Source: Micropterix aruncella (lineage: Eukaryota > Arthropoda > Insecta > Lepidoptera > Micropterigidae). From it: 64,000 nt of DNA. The position numbers and the translations under genes were made by a program. The stretch spans positions 3,221,809 to 3,285,808 of the forward strand of contig OX155962.1 in assembly GCA_944548615.1 (NCBI GenBank), written 5' to 3'. Positions 1 through 10,066 of the stretch are shown one piece after another (within the stretch, counting starts at the first letter, position 1; every line of letters begins with the position of its first letter). Under the pieces are notes generated by a model. The model was not told the origin of the DNA, did not search any database, and was given only the letters and a program-made list of their open reading frames with translations.

Positions 1-522
1 TTAGTAAAAGCTTATAACACTAATAAAACCTAAAATGTGGTCTTCAAAAAATAATAAAAATAAATATTAATAATTTAATAAAATAATGATAAAAAGTATT
101 AAAAGATAATATAAAAATAAAATGCAATTCCATTATATAATCGGCAATAAATATAATATAAAATTTGATTAAAGAATATAAATAAAGTTATTATGTGAAA
201 AAAGAAAGAAAGAGTTAGTAGTAGTAGTAGATGGAGTGGGGGGCTTGTTTCCAGCCCTTGATGTCACCTAGATCTGTAAGGTCTTTTGTAACTACCCACT
301 GTGTGGTTAGGTCAAAGGTCAGCTAGTAGCCCGGTACTTCTTACCAGACCAAGTAGGTCACTGACCTTCAAGTTGGGCAGATCGCTGGGTTCGAGAAAGG
401 CTCGTCCCAGTAAACTGTGTCTTTTGGCGGCGAGCCCTGGACAGCGGCCAACAATGTGTATGCTGTCTTCAGGTTCCTCGCCACATATTCGGCAATCCTT
501 GCTCTCAGTCAAGCCAAAATTA
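1..522 (-). mobile_element. RNase H-bearing non-LTR retrotransposon, 3' end, plus its flank (copy 1)
   Basis: Near-identical to 5114-5636. Minus-strand codons at 312-522 give the C-terminal zinc knuckle CRICGEEPEDSIHIVGRC and the tail of the pol ORF. Identity covers both the element's 3' end (about 215-522) and the older DNA beside it (1-214). This points to a segmental copy or conversion rather than an independent insertion. It stops abruptly at 522-524. Confidence 0.75.
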
Positions 523-1430
523 AATGTGTACATATCGATGTTTGCACATGGTGAGACCTTTTTTTAAAAAGTCAGATAATTTCCCATAAAATCAAAACTG
601 GAGCGTGTAAAATGACATTTGGAAGAGTATCTGAGAGTAGCTAAAAGCAGTAACCGCTGGCAAAAACTATCCATATACCTATGCATATAATATGCCAGTG
701 CCTATGCAGTTAAATTCGGTGGTTTGCAGCACATGCTTGCCAGTTATTATACGTTTGTATCAATGCGTCACGTTTCTTTGGCGACGGTTTCGTTTGATCA
801 ATATCACTAAAATAGTTTTCCCTACCGTAGTATTGCTTATTAAAGCGTATTATTGAATATGTAGTCTGTCGATGAGAAGTCAGAATGGCCGACTTCCGGC
901 TCCCGCGCAAAATCGGATCCAAAACATCCGTAGTCGGTATGTGCGTTCAGCGAACTGGCAGCCAGCGTCTAGGTGGGAGCGCAGCGTTACAAAAAAGGAA
1001 GCCGCTCTTGTGTGTATTTTCGCCTTTCCGCTGAACGTACTTCCAAATAAATAAAGAAATATTATTATCATGCAAGCGAATAGCGATGTGCGACTCAGCT
1101 ATGAAACCGATAACTTAAAAGCGTCTCGAGTTTTCAAAATAAAAAATCTGTTTCTTTAATTTGATAAAATTCAATAAATCAAAGCAAGGACTTCGCATTA
1201 GTGCTCGAGATCGTCTTTGTTTATATATCATCCACATGGTAACTATTTGTATAGTAGGCGAATGCGGGGAAAACCCTGATTTCGAAAGGCGGAAAGGCTT
1301 TGAAAAATATGTATTCGATGTTTGAAACTAAACAATATGAAGATAAATCGAATAGTGACGTGACTTATAACGGCTCGGTAGCATAGTTGCCTGATATGTT
1401 GTATGGTTGCAGGTAGATTTCGGTTGGTCT
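523..1430. other. Upstream spacer, no gene recognised
   Basis: Mixed-composition DNA with only short overlapping open frames on both strands (for example 872-1071) that resemble no family I know. Positions 950-1070 are moderately GC-rich. I see nothing I can name. Confidence 0.5.
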
Positions 1431-1591
1431 CAGGCACGTATCCAGACTTCACTTTGGGGGGGGGGGGGGGGGGAGCATTAATCGAAACACAATGAAACGT
1501 ACAAAGTTGCCCTACAATGAAACGAAAATACGCCAGATTTTGGGGGTTAAATCCTAACTACCCCCCCCCCCCCCATCTGGAAACGTGCCTG
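1431..1591. mobile_element. Small foldback element with poly-G and poly-C arms
   Basis: Inverted ends CAGGCACGTATCCAGA (1431-1446) and, on the other strand, CAGGCACGTTTCCAGAT (1591-1575). Inside are an 18-base G run (1456-1473) and a 14-base C run (1561-1574) that could pair. Ends starting CAG resemble hAT-type MITEs, but I see no clear target duplication. Confidence 0.55.
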
Positions 1592-4500
1592 ACAAGGTAC
1601 ATAAGTCGTGGATTTTCCATGATTCTCAATTTTTCTCGTCTTTATTATTTACTCAAAAAAAAACAGGGGTGGGGACGCGTCCCCTGAGTCCCCCGTCCCC
1701 CCCTGATACGTCCTTGCCATTACCATCGATTATAATGTATAATCAATGCCATTACCTATGTCTCTCTCGCTCTTTCCCATACATTTTTCATATGTTTCAG
1801 TCGTGAGCACTCGCTTCTACTTAGTGATGAGGCCCATCATTGGCCAACGTGTAGAGCGGGCATACATACGTATTATATAACAAATCACAATAGGACTTTA
1901 ATAGGTTGTAAGAGATTGTCGCATGCTAATAAAACCGCTCATTTTGAAATTTCACAATAAAGAGTAGAAACAAACAAACAAACTTATTTCGAGCTGGCGT
2001 CTGCGGTGCCCGGAATTGGAACGACTCACCGCAAAGCGGCGCCAAATATCAGATATGTTTTCCGTTTTAACATTTCGGCGCCATTTTGTTATTACTGTTT
2101 TGACTAATCATTTTCTAACACGCTTTTTATATTTTTAACACGCTTTTTTGCTTCACCTATAACACTAATGAATCGAATATTACAACTCTTCTTTCACTCA
2201 CGTCTAATTCTCGTGTCGATTTGAAACTTAGCTCAGTTATACATTTCTGGCTACGTTACAATATTTATAGTTTAATATGTCTCGATAGTTTTGTCCAAAC
2301 TCGTGCGTTTTCGACTTGAACATACGTCGTCACTTTCAATTTTATCTTGGGTCTAGTGGACGCATGCAGCTATATCGTCAATCACTGATACTATCCTGGT
2401 GGAGATTACGATGGACGAGTGTGAACTTGTAGCAATCAGTGTGGCATATATAGTGTTACGAAGTGCAAGAAAATAATGCGAAGTCTGGCGACAAAAGCGG
2501 CGATCAATCTGGATGTAAGCTTATTTGAGAAAAGTTTTTTTTTAAATATTGATAGATCTGAAGCTAAACCATGACATACTTTTCCAAAACATCACACGAA
2601 TGTCGAAAGCATATTTTCACCATTTTCAAATTAAAATTGTAGTTTTGGTCCAGAGCCGTGAAAGTGTCGTTTCTTTTTGTTTTATAATTGTAATCTATAT
2701 GATTCTGTTCCCACAATGCATGAAAATTTCGACAATATTCTATAAATTGTAATGTTTTCTCTTTATCTGCTGCCATTGTGTCTCGTAAAATGCACGGAGT
2801 GACGCACGCGGATGCATGCGCTGTCATTAATTATGACGCATGCACTATCGCAAGAGCTATGCTATTACACGCATGCGCAGAGGAAACCGCAACTCGAAAT
2901 AAAAAGCGCAAACGGGGTCGACAGTTTTTTGGTTACATATTGTGACCAGTATATAAACTCGTGTTTTTTAAAGTTTTTAAGCTATTAATCACGTATGTGC
3001 TAGGTATACATACGTCCACATGAATATTGTCATTGTTTTTAATTACGTGCTAAAATACATTTTATATTTCGAAGCAGACTTGTATAAATACAATATTTGG
3101 TCACATCTTGGAATTACAGATACCTGCTTAACTTGAATTGAGTATAGCGATCTGATTTTTTTGTTGTCATGAATAATTTGTTTAACATATTGAATTATTT
3201 AATATGTATAAATGGTTATTTTGAAGGTAGAATAAATAATCTCGCCTTAAATGAAAATGAGCAATGCAAAAACCTGTAAAAAATTACGATTTTCGAATTA
3301 TGATAGTAGCTATTAAAGCATAAAAAAAACATTTTTTTTGGGATTTTAACAACCAAAACGAGCTGGTATACAAATGGGTATTATCGTACCCACTTCCAAA
3401 TATAAAACACGTTGCCACATATACCAATGGAAAGTTTGTAAAAGATGGGACGTTTCAGTCTGTAGCAGTTACGCTGAAGGTACATTTCAAATTGCAAAAT
3501 GTTTTATTTAATAAAAACACATTTTTTAATAAAATGCCTTACTTACCTCGTTTTATTTCGGCAATACAGTTGTTTTTATTATTTATATACAAGGTATATA
3601 CATACAATATATAGGAAGTATCACAAACTATAAACCTATATCAATATCAACTATTAATAGCAAAAATAACTGTATAGTACAGAGTGGGTACTTTTATATT
3701 ATCCCCAAAGCTAAAGCGGAAAATAAGTTTATGGGTGGAAGAGAAACGGCCAATAAGTAAGATATAGATGAATGATCAGTGTGCGGGTGTCAGGTAAGAT
3801 TTTGTGCCAGGGCCATCGGCATTCTTTTGTTTTACGTTGAGGTTGTCTTAATACGTTTATGGATGAAAGACACAGTGTTTCAGATTTCATGTGAATTCCT
3901 TTTTTCTTTCTGGCTGTGATACTGGACTTATTTGGTTTTTGCTTTACGATTGAATGCACTTATTACTCCCACATAGTTGTAAACACTCGAATGATTGGCC
4001 GAAATGTTATAAAGAAATATTGCGCAGCTGTATAACAGGCAGAAGGACTATAGGAACCTGCACTGTACCTACACACATTATGAGCATAATATGGCACTTG
4101 GGGTTCGGCAGGGACATACACTTTACACTAGATTACTTAGACTACCCTGACCTACAACTAGATGAAATTATTGTAGACGACGGAATATTTTCAAAAACAA
4201 AAAAAAATATTTCTTTAAAGAAAAACTAGTTTTTCATTCAAAATCCCATGTTATATTAATTATCATAAGCCCACGAGAGAATGTATGCGATTAACCTCCT
4301 GGGTACAAACCCGATTTTCCAGTGCATGTTTTTTTTTAAACTATTTTTCTCATAATACGAGTAAGTCATTATTATTGAGTGTACTGTAAGTTTCAAAAAG
4401 ATATTCCAATGAAAGGGTATCTGGAACTCAAGAGGTTGAAGGGCTTTTCATAATTTAGCTAGTTCTACACATTGACTCCTATGTAACAATATTCAGAAAC

Positions 4501-4904
4501 TAGTATATTCCACAAAATCATCCAGATATACAATTAAACTTCTTATGTATTTATCTTTCATTTTGTCTGATTTTTAGTATTATTCAACTAATTTGAAAAA
4601 AGAAATTATTTGTTACATTTATATATTGGTCAGTGTGTTTTAAACAATTAGGATTACGACATACCCAACTGTTTTTGAAATTTTGTATGAATAAAATTAA
4701 ATAACTATTGAATATCGCCTATTGTGTATAATTCCAATACGACATGGATTAATAAGATGAACTTTGATTTAAGACTTTTTTATAAAAGCGTCATTAATTA
4801 AGTCCATACTTGTTACATTCTGGGTACAAAAATGCCCATTCTCATTTGCCGCTGCGAAAACTGTAATTTTAATGCCCGCTTCACAGGCTGTCCAATGTTG
4901 GCCA
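1592..4904. other. Intergenic repeat-like DNA, no gene recognised
   Basis: AT-rich spacer. Noted inside: a GCATGCG-rich patch (2795-2880), repeated 'CTGGGTACAAA' strings (4307 and 4820), and a possible weak TTAACC.. / ..GGTTGAA element at 4294-4437. Short frames such as 3954-4229 have no recognisable domain. Confidence 0.4.
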
Positions 4905-5329
4905 ATATTTATATTTTTATTTATTTAAGAATTAATTACTATAAAACATTGATTTGCTTACAAAAATAACAAGAAACGAATGAAAAAACCTTAACCTTTT
5001 GCTTATTTGATTCTGTCACCCAACTGGGACTAGCCCGTTCTAGGGTGGACAGGACTCTAATATTAAAATTAAGTTTGCTTGATTGCTTGACTGCTTACAA
5101 ATGTACAAGTTTTAGTAAAAGCTTATAACACTAATAAAACCTAAAATGTGGTCTTCAAAAAATAATAAAAATAAATATTAATAATTTAATAAAATAATGA
5201 TAAAAAGTATTAAAAGATAATATAAAAATAAAATGCAATTCCATTATATAATCGGCAATAAATATAAAATAAAATTTGATTAAAGAATATAAATAAAGTT
5301 ATTATGTGAAAAAAGAAAGAAAGAGTTAG
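4905..5329 (-). mobile_element. CR1-like non-LTR retrotransposon, 3' tail (outer part)
   Basis: The 3' part of an old minus-strand element that continues at 6844-7291 across a younger insertion. It carries the shared hairpin at about 5026-5056 (see findings) and an AT-rich end. The 31 bases at its inner edge (5299-5329, GTTATTATGTG...) recur at 6843-6873. Confidence 0.6.
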
Positions 5330-5422
5330 TAGTAGTAGTAGATGGAGTGGGGGGCTTGTTTCCAGCCCTTGATGTCACCTAGATCTGTAAGGTCTTTTGT
5401 AACTACCCACTGTGTGGTTAGG

Positions 5423-6335
5423 TCAAAGGTCAGCTAGTAGCCCGGTACTTCTTACCAGACCAAGTAGGTCACTGACCTTCAAGTTGGGCAGATCGCTGGG
5501 TTCGAGAAAGGCTCGTCCCAGTAAACTGTGTCTTTTGGCGGCGAGCCCTGGACAGCGGCCAACAATGTGTATGCTGTCTTCAGGTTCCTCGCCACATATT
5601 CGGCAATCCTTGCTCTCAGTCAAGCCAAGGTTGAATAGATGAGCTCTAAGGGCCGTGTGTCCGGTGAGGAGACCGATAGTGGTTCTAAGGTTCTTCTTGC
5701 TCATGTCAAGTAGGGCCTTGGTTTTCTTCTGTAGTGGTTGCTCCATCATGGCTTTTGCCTGGCGACATCCCTGACTCTGTTTCCAGGAAGCCCGATGTTC
5801 CTGCTCCAAGCAGTCCCTGATGATTTTCTTACCTGTAGCGAAGGGGACCCCTACAGCTGGCTCCACTGGGCAATCCAGTGTGCCCAGTTTTGCCAGTCTA
5901 TCGGCCTCTTCGTTTCCGGGTATGCCTTGGTGACCCGGTATCCATATTAGGGTGATTTTGTTGGATTTTCCCAATTTGTTGAGCTCCTGCATGCAGTCCC
6001 AGACCACAGAAGATTCTGTGGTGGCTTTAGCCAGAGCGTCCAGTGCTGCTCTGCTGTCAGAGCAGATGAGGATTTGTCTGTTTTTTACCTCAAGTCGACT
6101 TTGTAGTTTTATGCATTCCAATATGGCAAGTACCTCGGCTTGGAAAACCGTAGCGTTTTGTCCAAGGGGGATGCTGATTCTGTGGTTGGTTTTGGGGCCG
6201 TACACGCCTGCCCCAAAACGTCCATTTGTTCCTGATCCGTCGGTGAACCAGGCGTCTGCGTTGTGGCTTTGAAGCCACTGCGGATTTTTCCATTCTTCCC
6301 TGGTGGGGATTAGGATTTTATAGGATTTCTCTACC
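5423..6335 (-). pseudogene. Retrotransposon pol fragment: RNase H domain and zinc knuckle
   Basis: Reads FTDGSGTNGRFGAGVYG, QAEVLAILECI, ICSDSRAALDAL and IWIPGHQGIPGNEEADRLAK, the Asp-Glu-Asp and His/Asp blocks of RNase H. The knuckle CRICGEEPEDSIHIVGRC and stop at 5423 follow. Upstream the frame continues (ILIPTREEW) to about 6335, where it is out of register with the RT part. The break is at a 7-base A run (minus strand) near 6341-6347. Confidence 0.85.
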
Positions 6336-6840
6336 GAAATTTTTTTCTCGTAGTCGATCCTGGGTCAGAGTGAATGGGCTTTTGTGGAGGAGGTTTAGCT
6401 CAGGATGATTGTGCCCTCCACGCTTCCACTCGCCCAAACACTTCAGTCTGTATGCTGTAAGTCTGGCGGAGTGGATGATGAGCTTGTCCAGAGGCGGGCA
6501 GCAGAGTGCCACCTCTAATCCCGCTGTTGGGGTGGTCTTCATGACGCCAGTTGCAGCCCTCAGGTAGTTACCTTGAAGGCTTTTAAGCATTTTTACTGTC
6601 TCAAGCTTTTTCACCCTGGACCACCAGACTATTGCAGCATAGGTTAGTCTAGGCAGCAGTACTGCCCTGTAGAGCCATAAGGCTACCCTGGGTTTGAACC
6701 CCCAGGTTTTTCCCATGACTCTTTTGCACGTCCACAACGAGGCATAGAAGGTTGTTCTCTTGCGCTCGAGGTGGTGCTTCCAATTGAGCTTTGGGTCTAG
6801 ATAGACTCCAAGGTATTTGACTACTGTAACGTATTCTATC
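6318..6840 (-). pseudogene. Retrotransposon pol fragment: end of reverse transcriptase (thumb)
   Basis: Minus-strand reading KYLGVYLDPKLNWKHHLERK followed by WGFKPRVALWLYRAVLLPRLTYAAIVWW, typical of the region after the RT palm in RNase H-bearing non-LTR elements. It is cut at the 5' side by truncation of the copy and is frameshifted against the RNase H part at 6318-6347. Confidence 0.8.
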
Positions 6841-6843
6841 TCC

Positions 6844-7300
6844 GTTATTATGTGAAAAAAGAAAGAAAGAGTTAATATTTAAAAAATGATTTAATATAAA
6901 AATACCCAGTCATAAAAGTACAATTCATTGTCAAAACAATATATAACAATAAAGTCAAATATTTTTTAGTAGTTAGTTCAATATACTCAACATACATGTT
7001 TTAAAATATGTTAATAATTTGTGCACCTAAGTTTTATTAAACTATTATTGTTAACATTTGATGTATGGTTAGTCTGTTATGATTCGATAACCATTTCATT
7101 AATTTATTTTTGAATTCCCTAAATGTCAAATTCATTTTTATATTGATCAGATTGAAAAATTTCGGCGCAATGAAAGAGTAATATCTTTGTCCAAATGATG
7201 TTTTCGTTCTGGGTATTATTAAGCTATTTTCTAAAACTTGTCTCGTTGGTCTTCGGTTCTGAATTATTCCTAAATTTGAGTTATTGTACAAAAATAGCCT
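6844..7300 (-). mobile_element. CR1-like non-LTR retrotransposon, ORF2 C-terminus
   Basis: Minus-strand frame 7037-7291 reads IPRTKTSFGQRYYSFIAPKFFNLI..FREFKNKLMKWL. This matches the usual C-terminal tail of CR1/Jockey-group ORF2 ('R.....G.R.F.....K.WN.L......F...L...L'). It continues to 4905 once the 5330-6843 insertion is removed. Confidence 0.65.
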
Positions 7301-8149
7301 TAAAGGGAAGTGTTTAGAAAAAGTTGCCTACAATCAAGGACTATTGCTAAGGTGGAAGCGAGTCAGCACCACTGTGACGTGTGAAGAGTGTATGGGAAAG
7401 AACGAGAGGGGCATAGGTGATACGGCCAACGTTGGCAAACGCGTGAAGGCGCCATAAGACAATCAGTTCAAAATATGTATTCCGCTTGGGAGAGCTGATG
7501 TTTTTCTTGCACGGTGCTTTTTGTTGATATTTCTAATCTCTGATATCTACGCGTAAGTACACGTACACTCACCCGCTATATTAACAAGTAAAATACCTAC
7601 ATATCTAAACAATGATTCAAGAAATCGGATGATATTCGGGGAATCCATGTAAAACCAATGTAATAAATAGATAAGGTAATCAAATCGTTAAGTAATTGTC
7701 ATTGATTGAATTGATACGATTTTTACACGTATGTACTTGTAATATGAAATATGAAAACCCTATTAGTCGGGGAGCTAGCGATTTCTTTCGGTAGGTACTA
7801 ATTTTCCCAGTCACTAAACGTCGATAGGATTATTCAGTGACTAATTCTAAGTAGCGGGTATGTATTTTGTAGGGGTTTCTCCGATGGGTTGAGCTGGAAA
7901 ATGCATTTGAAAATAAAAATGTGCTCCACTTTTTTTAGCACTAATGAAACTCATGTTACTGTGAAGTCGCATGCAACATTGATTAGAAAACAATAATCTG
8001 TGTTTTACAGGTTTGACAAAGGTGTCTAGTACCTGAAAATCCAAACAAAATCGTGGCCCGTTTTTTGGAGACCTTAAAATTGATCAGATGATATTTAACA
8101 TTATAACATAGGATAACATCTGGTGTTGATGTACGATTGCCCAAGTCTT

Positions 8150-8233
8150 GCCAGACTCGTTTAATGCGCGTTCGAGTGCGCACTCTGACGCGCATTAATC
8201 AAGTGATGCGTATTAACTTCAAGAGAGTCTGGC
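8150..8233. repeat. Short foldback (inverted repeat GCCAGACTC)
   Basis: GCCAGACTC at 8150-8158 pairs with GAGTCTGGC at 8225-8233. Inside, a second palindromic pair (TTAATGCGCG / CGCGCATTAA) lies near 8160-8197. Confidence 0.55.
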
Positions 8234-8923
8234 GAGGCTTTAGTTATGAACATCAGCCAGACATGTTTTTTTCGTGGAATTATAAGATCAATTATCATGA
8301 ACAAAAATTTCAAAACAGTGAAAATGAGAGCAATGAGGTTTTATTTTTGTCTAATTTCTAGATCCCGCCGCCCGCCAGACGCATTCCGCGATTTCTTAAA
8401 GAAGTCAGACTTCTTTCCAATGAGATAATCTGTGATAATATCGTTTTGTATTATATTATAATAAACAATATTCGCGATATTTTACCAACCGCTAGATGGC
8501 GCAACGCGCTCAAATTTTAATATTATTTTTTAAATAATTTATTATTTGAATTTAGTTTTTTTTTTTGTTTTCTTCAAAAGTTTTTATTAAAACTTGCTTA
8601 TTTGCTCGTACTGATTCACCCACTTCAAAGATGTCACTAATTAATAAATCGGCTGTGTCACCCCAAGACTTTCCTGCCATGAAGCCAGGAACCTAATTAA
8701 TCTGAATATTAATATCATAAATCCTGCCACAACCCCCCCCCCCCCAACCTAGCGCCACCATTTAACCATCGAAAATCTAAATAGACGTTTTCGCCTTGTT
8801 CGACTTTTTCGACTTTTTTGATTTTTTAGAATTTTTTCGACTTTTGCGACTTTGTTTACTTATTTGACTTTTTTGACTTTCGATTTTTTCGACTTTTTCG
8901 GCTTTTATATATTTTGAACGTCT

Positions 8924-9159
8924 GGGTACATCAGACATGTCATGGTGAAACTTGAAAGCTGCTATCATAATTGAATGCGTATACAAAATTTTGTGTCTGC
9001 TGTTGACCGTTGAGGAGTTCCCTCTTCGCAAGCCAACCCAGGGTACATCCGCCATGACATGGTGGAACTTGGAAGTTGCTATCATAAATGAATGCGTATA
9101 CAAAATTTTAGGTCTCTTCTGTTGACCGTTGAGGAGTTCCCTCGTCGGGAGCCAACCCA
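8924..9159. repeat. Tandem dimer, unit about 118 bases
   Basis: Two adjacent units, 8924-9040 and 9041-9159, each starting GGGTACATC and ending AGCCAACCCA. A diverged relative occurs at 24080-24275, so it belongs to a dispersed family. The following 9160-9330 segment (CAAATTTCAGCTTAATCGGG) looks like part of the same repeat. Confidence 0.7.
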
Positions 9160-9659
9160 GGGTGGACAAATTTCAACCACAATCTTTTTAGCTCATGCCA
9201 TGACCAAATGATGCCTGAATGCCAAATTTCAGCTTAATCGGGTGAAGCCTTTCGGCCCGGCGCTACCGTTGGAGAATACACAGTCAGACACACAGAAGCG
9301 CGTCCACAATACTTTTCTATAACAGGAAAGTAAAACTCATTCTGTATAACAGATGATTACATATCTAAAATGTGTCAAAAAACCGGATGATATTCGGGGA
9401 ATCCATGTAAATATCAATGTAATAAATAGATAAGGCTCAAGATCGTTAAGTAATTATTATTGCGGTCGATTGAATTGATAAGATTTTTTCACGTACCTAC
9501 TTGTAAAAGCCACACATTATAGGATTACCTGTTAGCTGCGAGTATTTTAGTATCTGTTACAAAATATCAACTAAAATATGATTTGACAGCTTTATCGCTC
9601 TCGATTTGACTTTTGATTTGACAGTTGACAGTTTGACATTTTGTTGATAAAAAACGTTA

Positions 9660-9911
9660 ATTCATGTTTGTTGTTTTATTTTCGCATTAGATAGGTCTGT
9701 AGTGGGTCTGTAGGTCGATCGAATTATAAAAAAGACACGCGAGATAATCGATATTACGTCTGAGAATGATACACGTCGTGCGGCATTTCGCACGCCGTAA
9801 CATTTTATGACTTCTCGCGGAGTCGTTCGGCGGAGTTGAATCGCGCGCTCTTCGATACGTGTGTGAATTGGTGAAGTGGTGTGTGGGCGAGCCCGTGTTT
9901 GCAACGTAACT
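9660..9911 (+). promoter_or_regulatory. CpG-rich 5' UTR / promoter-proximal region of Naam
   Basis: The stretch before the start codon is CpG-rich (TCGATCG, ACGCGAG, GCGCGCTC and similar) while the DNA around it is AT-rich. I see no convincing TATA box or initiator. The transcription start cannot be placed from sequence alone. The call rests on composition and position. Confidence 0.4.
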
Positions 9912-10066
9912 ATGGCGGCTGTTGTTAAAACGCCGGTCTCGAGGGGTTTTACGGCCATTCCGTTGCAAACTACGATGGCCGAGCACACCGCGACCGCTGG
10001 CGGAGTAGTCGACGAGACATTTTGGGGTGATATGGACGCATGCTTTGCGGCTTTTGACAAGGACGG
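9912..10066 (+). CDS. Naam: Naam exon 1 (start codon, first half of EF-hand 1)
   Basis: Encodes residues 1-51 and two bases of codon 52. It ends GACGG|GTGAGC, so intron 1 cuts inside the first calcium-binding loop (DKDG | DGRLSFNE). The exon and the 250 bases before it are much richer in CpG than the surroundings, as for a promoter-proximal exon. The N-terminal 40 residues have no recognised domain. Confidence 0.93.

Larger units (their letters stand above)
5330..6843 (-). mobile_element. 5'-truncated RNase H-bearing non-LTR retrotransposon (R1/I-type)
   Basis: Minus-strand copy with the C-terminal part of reverse transcriptase, an RNase H domain and a terminal zinc knuckle. It is bounded by a direct repeat of about 30 bases (5299-5329 and 6843-6873), the likely target duplication. 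Its 3' end has a short TAC/CTA microsatellite (5330-5341). It is inserted in an older CR1-like tail. Confidence 0.85.
7301..9657. other. Repeat-rich region upstream of Naam
   Basis: No gene. It holds a direct repeat pair (7598-7742 and 9358-9506, spaced 1758 bases), a small foldback (8150-8233), an imprecise (GACTTTTTC)n tract (8785-8900) and a tandem dimer of about 118 bases (8924-9159). Short frames such as 8777-9169 merely read through these repeats. Confidence 0.6.

Noticed and set aside
8777..9169. Lysine-rich 130-codon minus-strand frame
   Set aside because: It only translates the (GACTTTTTC)n tract and the 118-bp dimer repeat.
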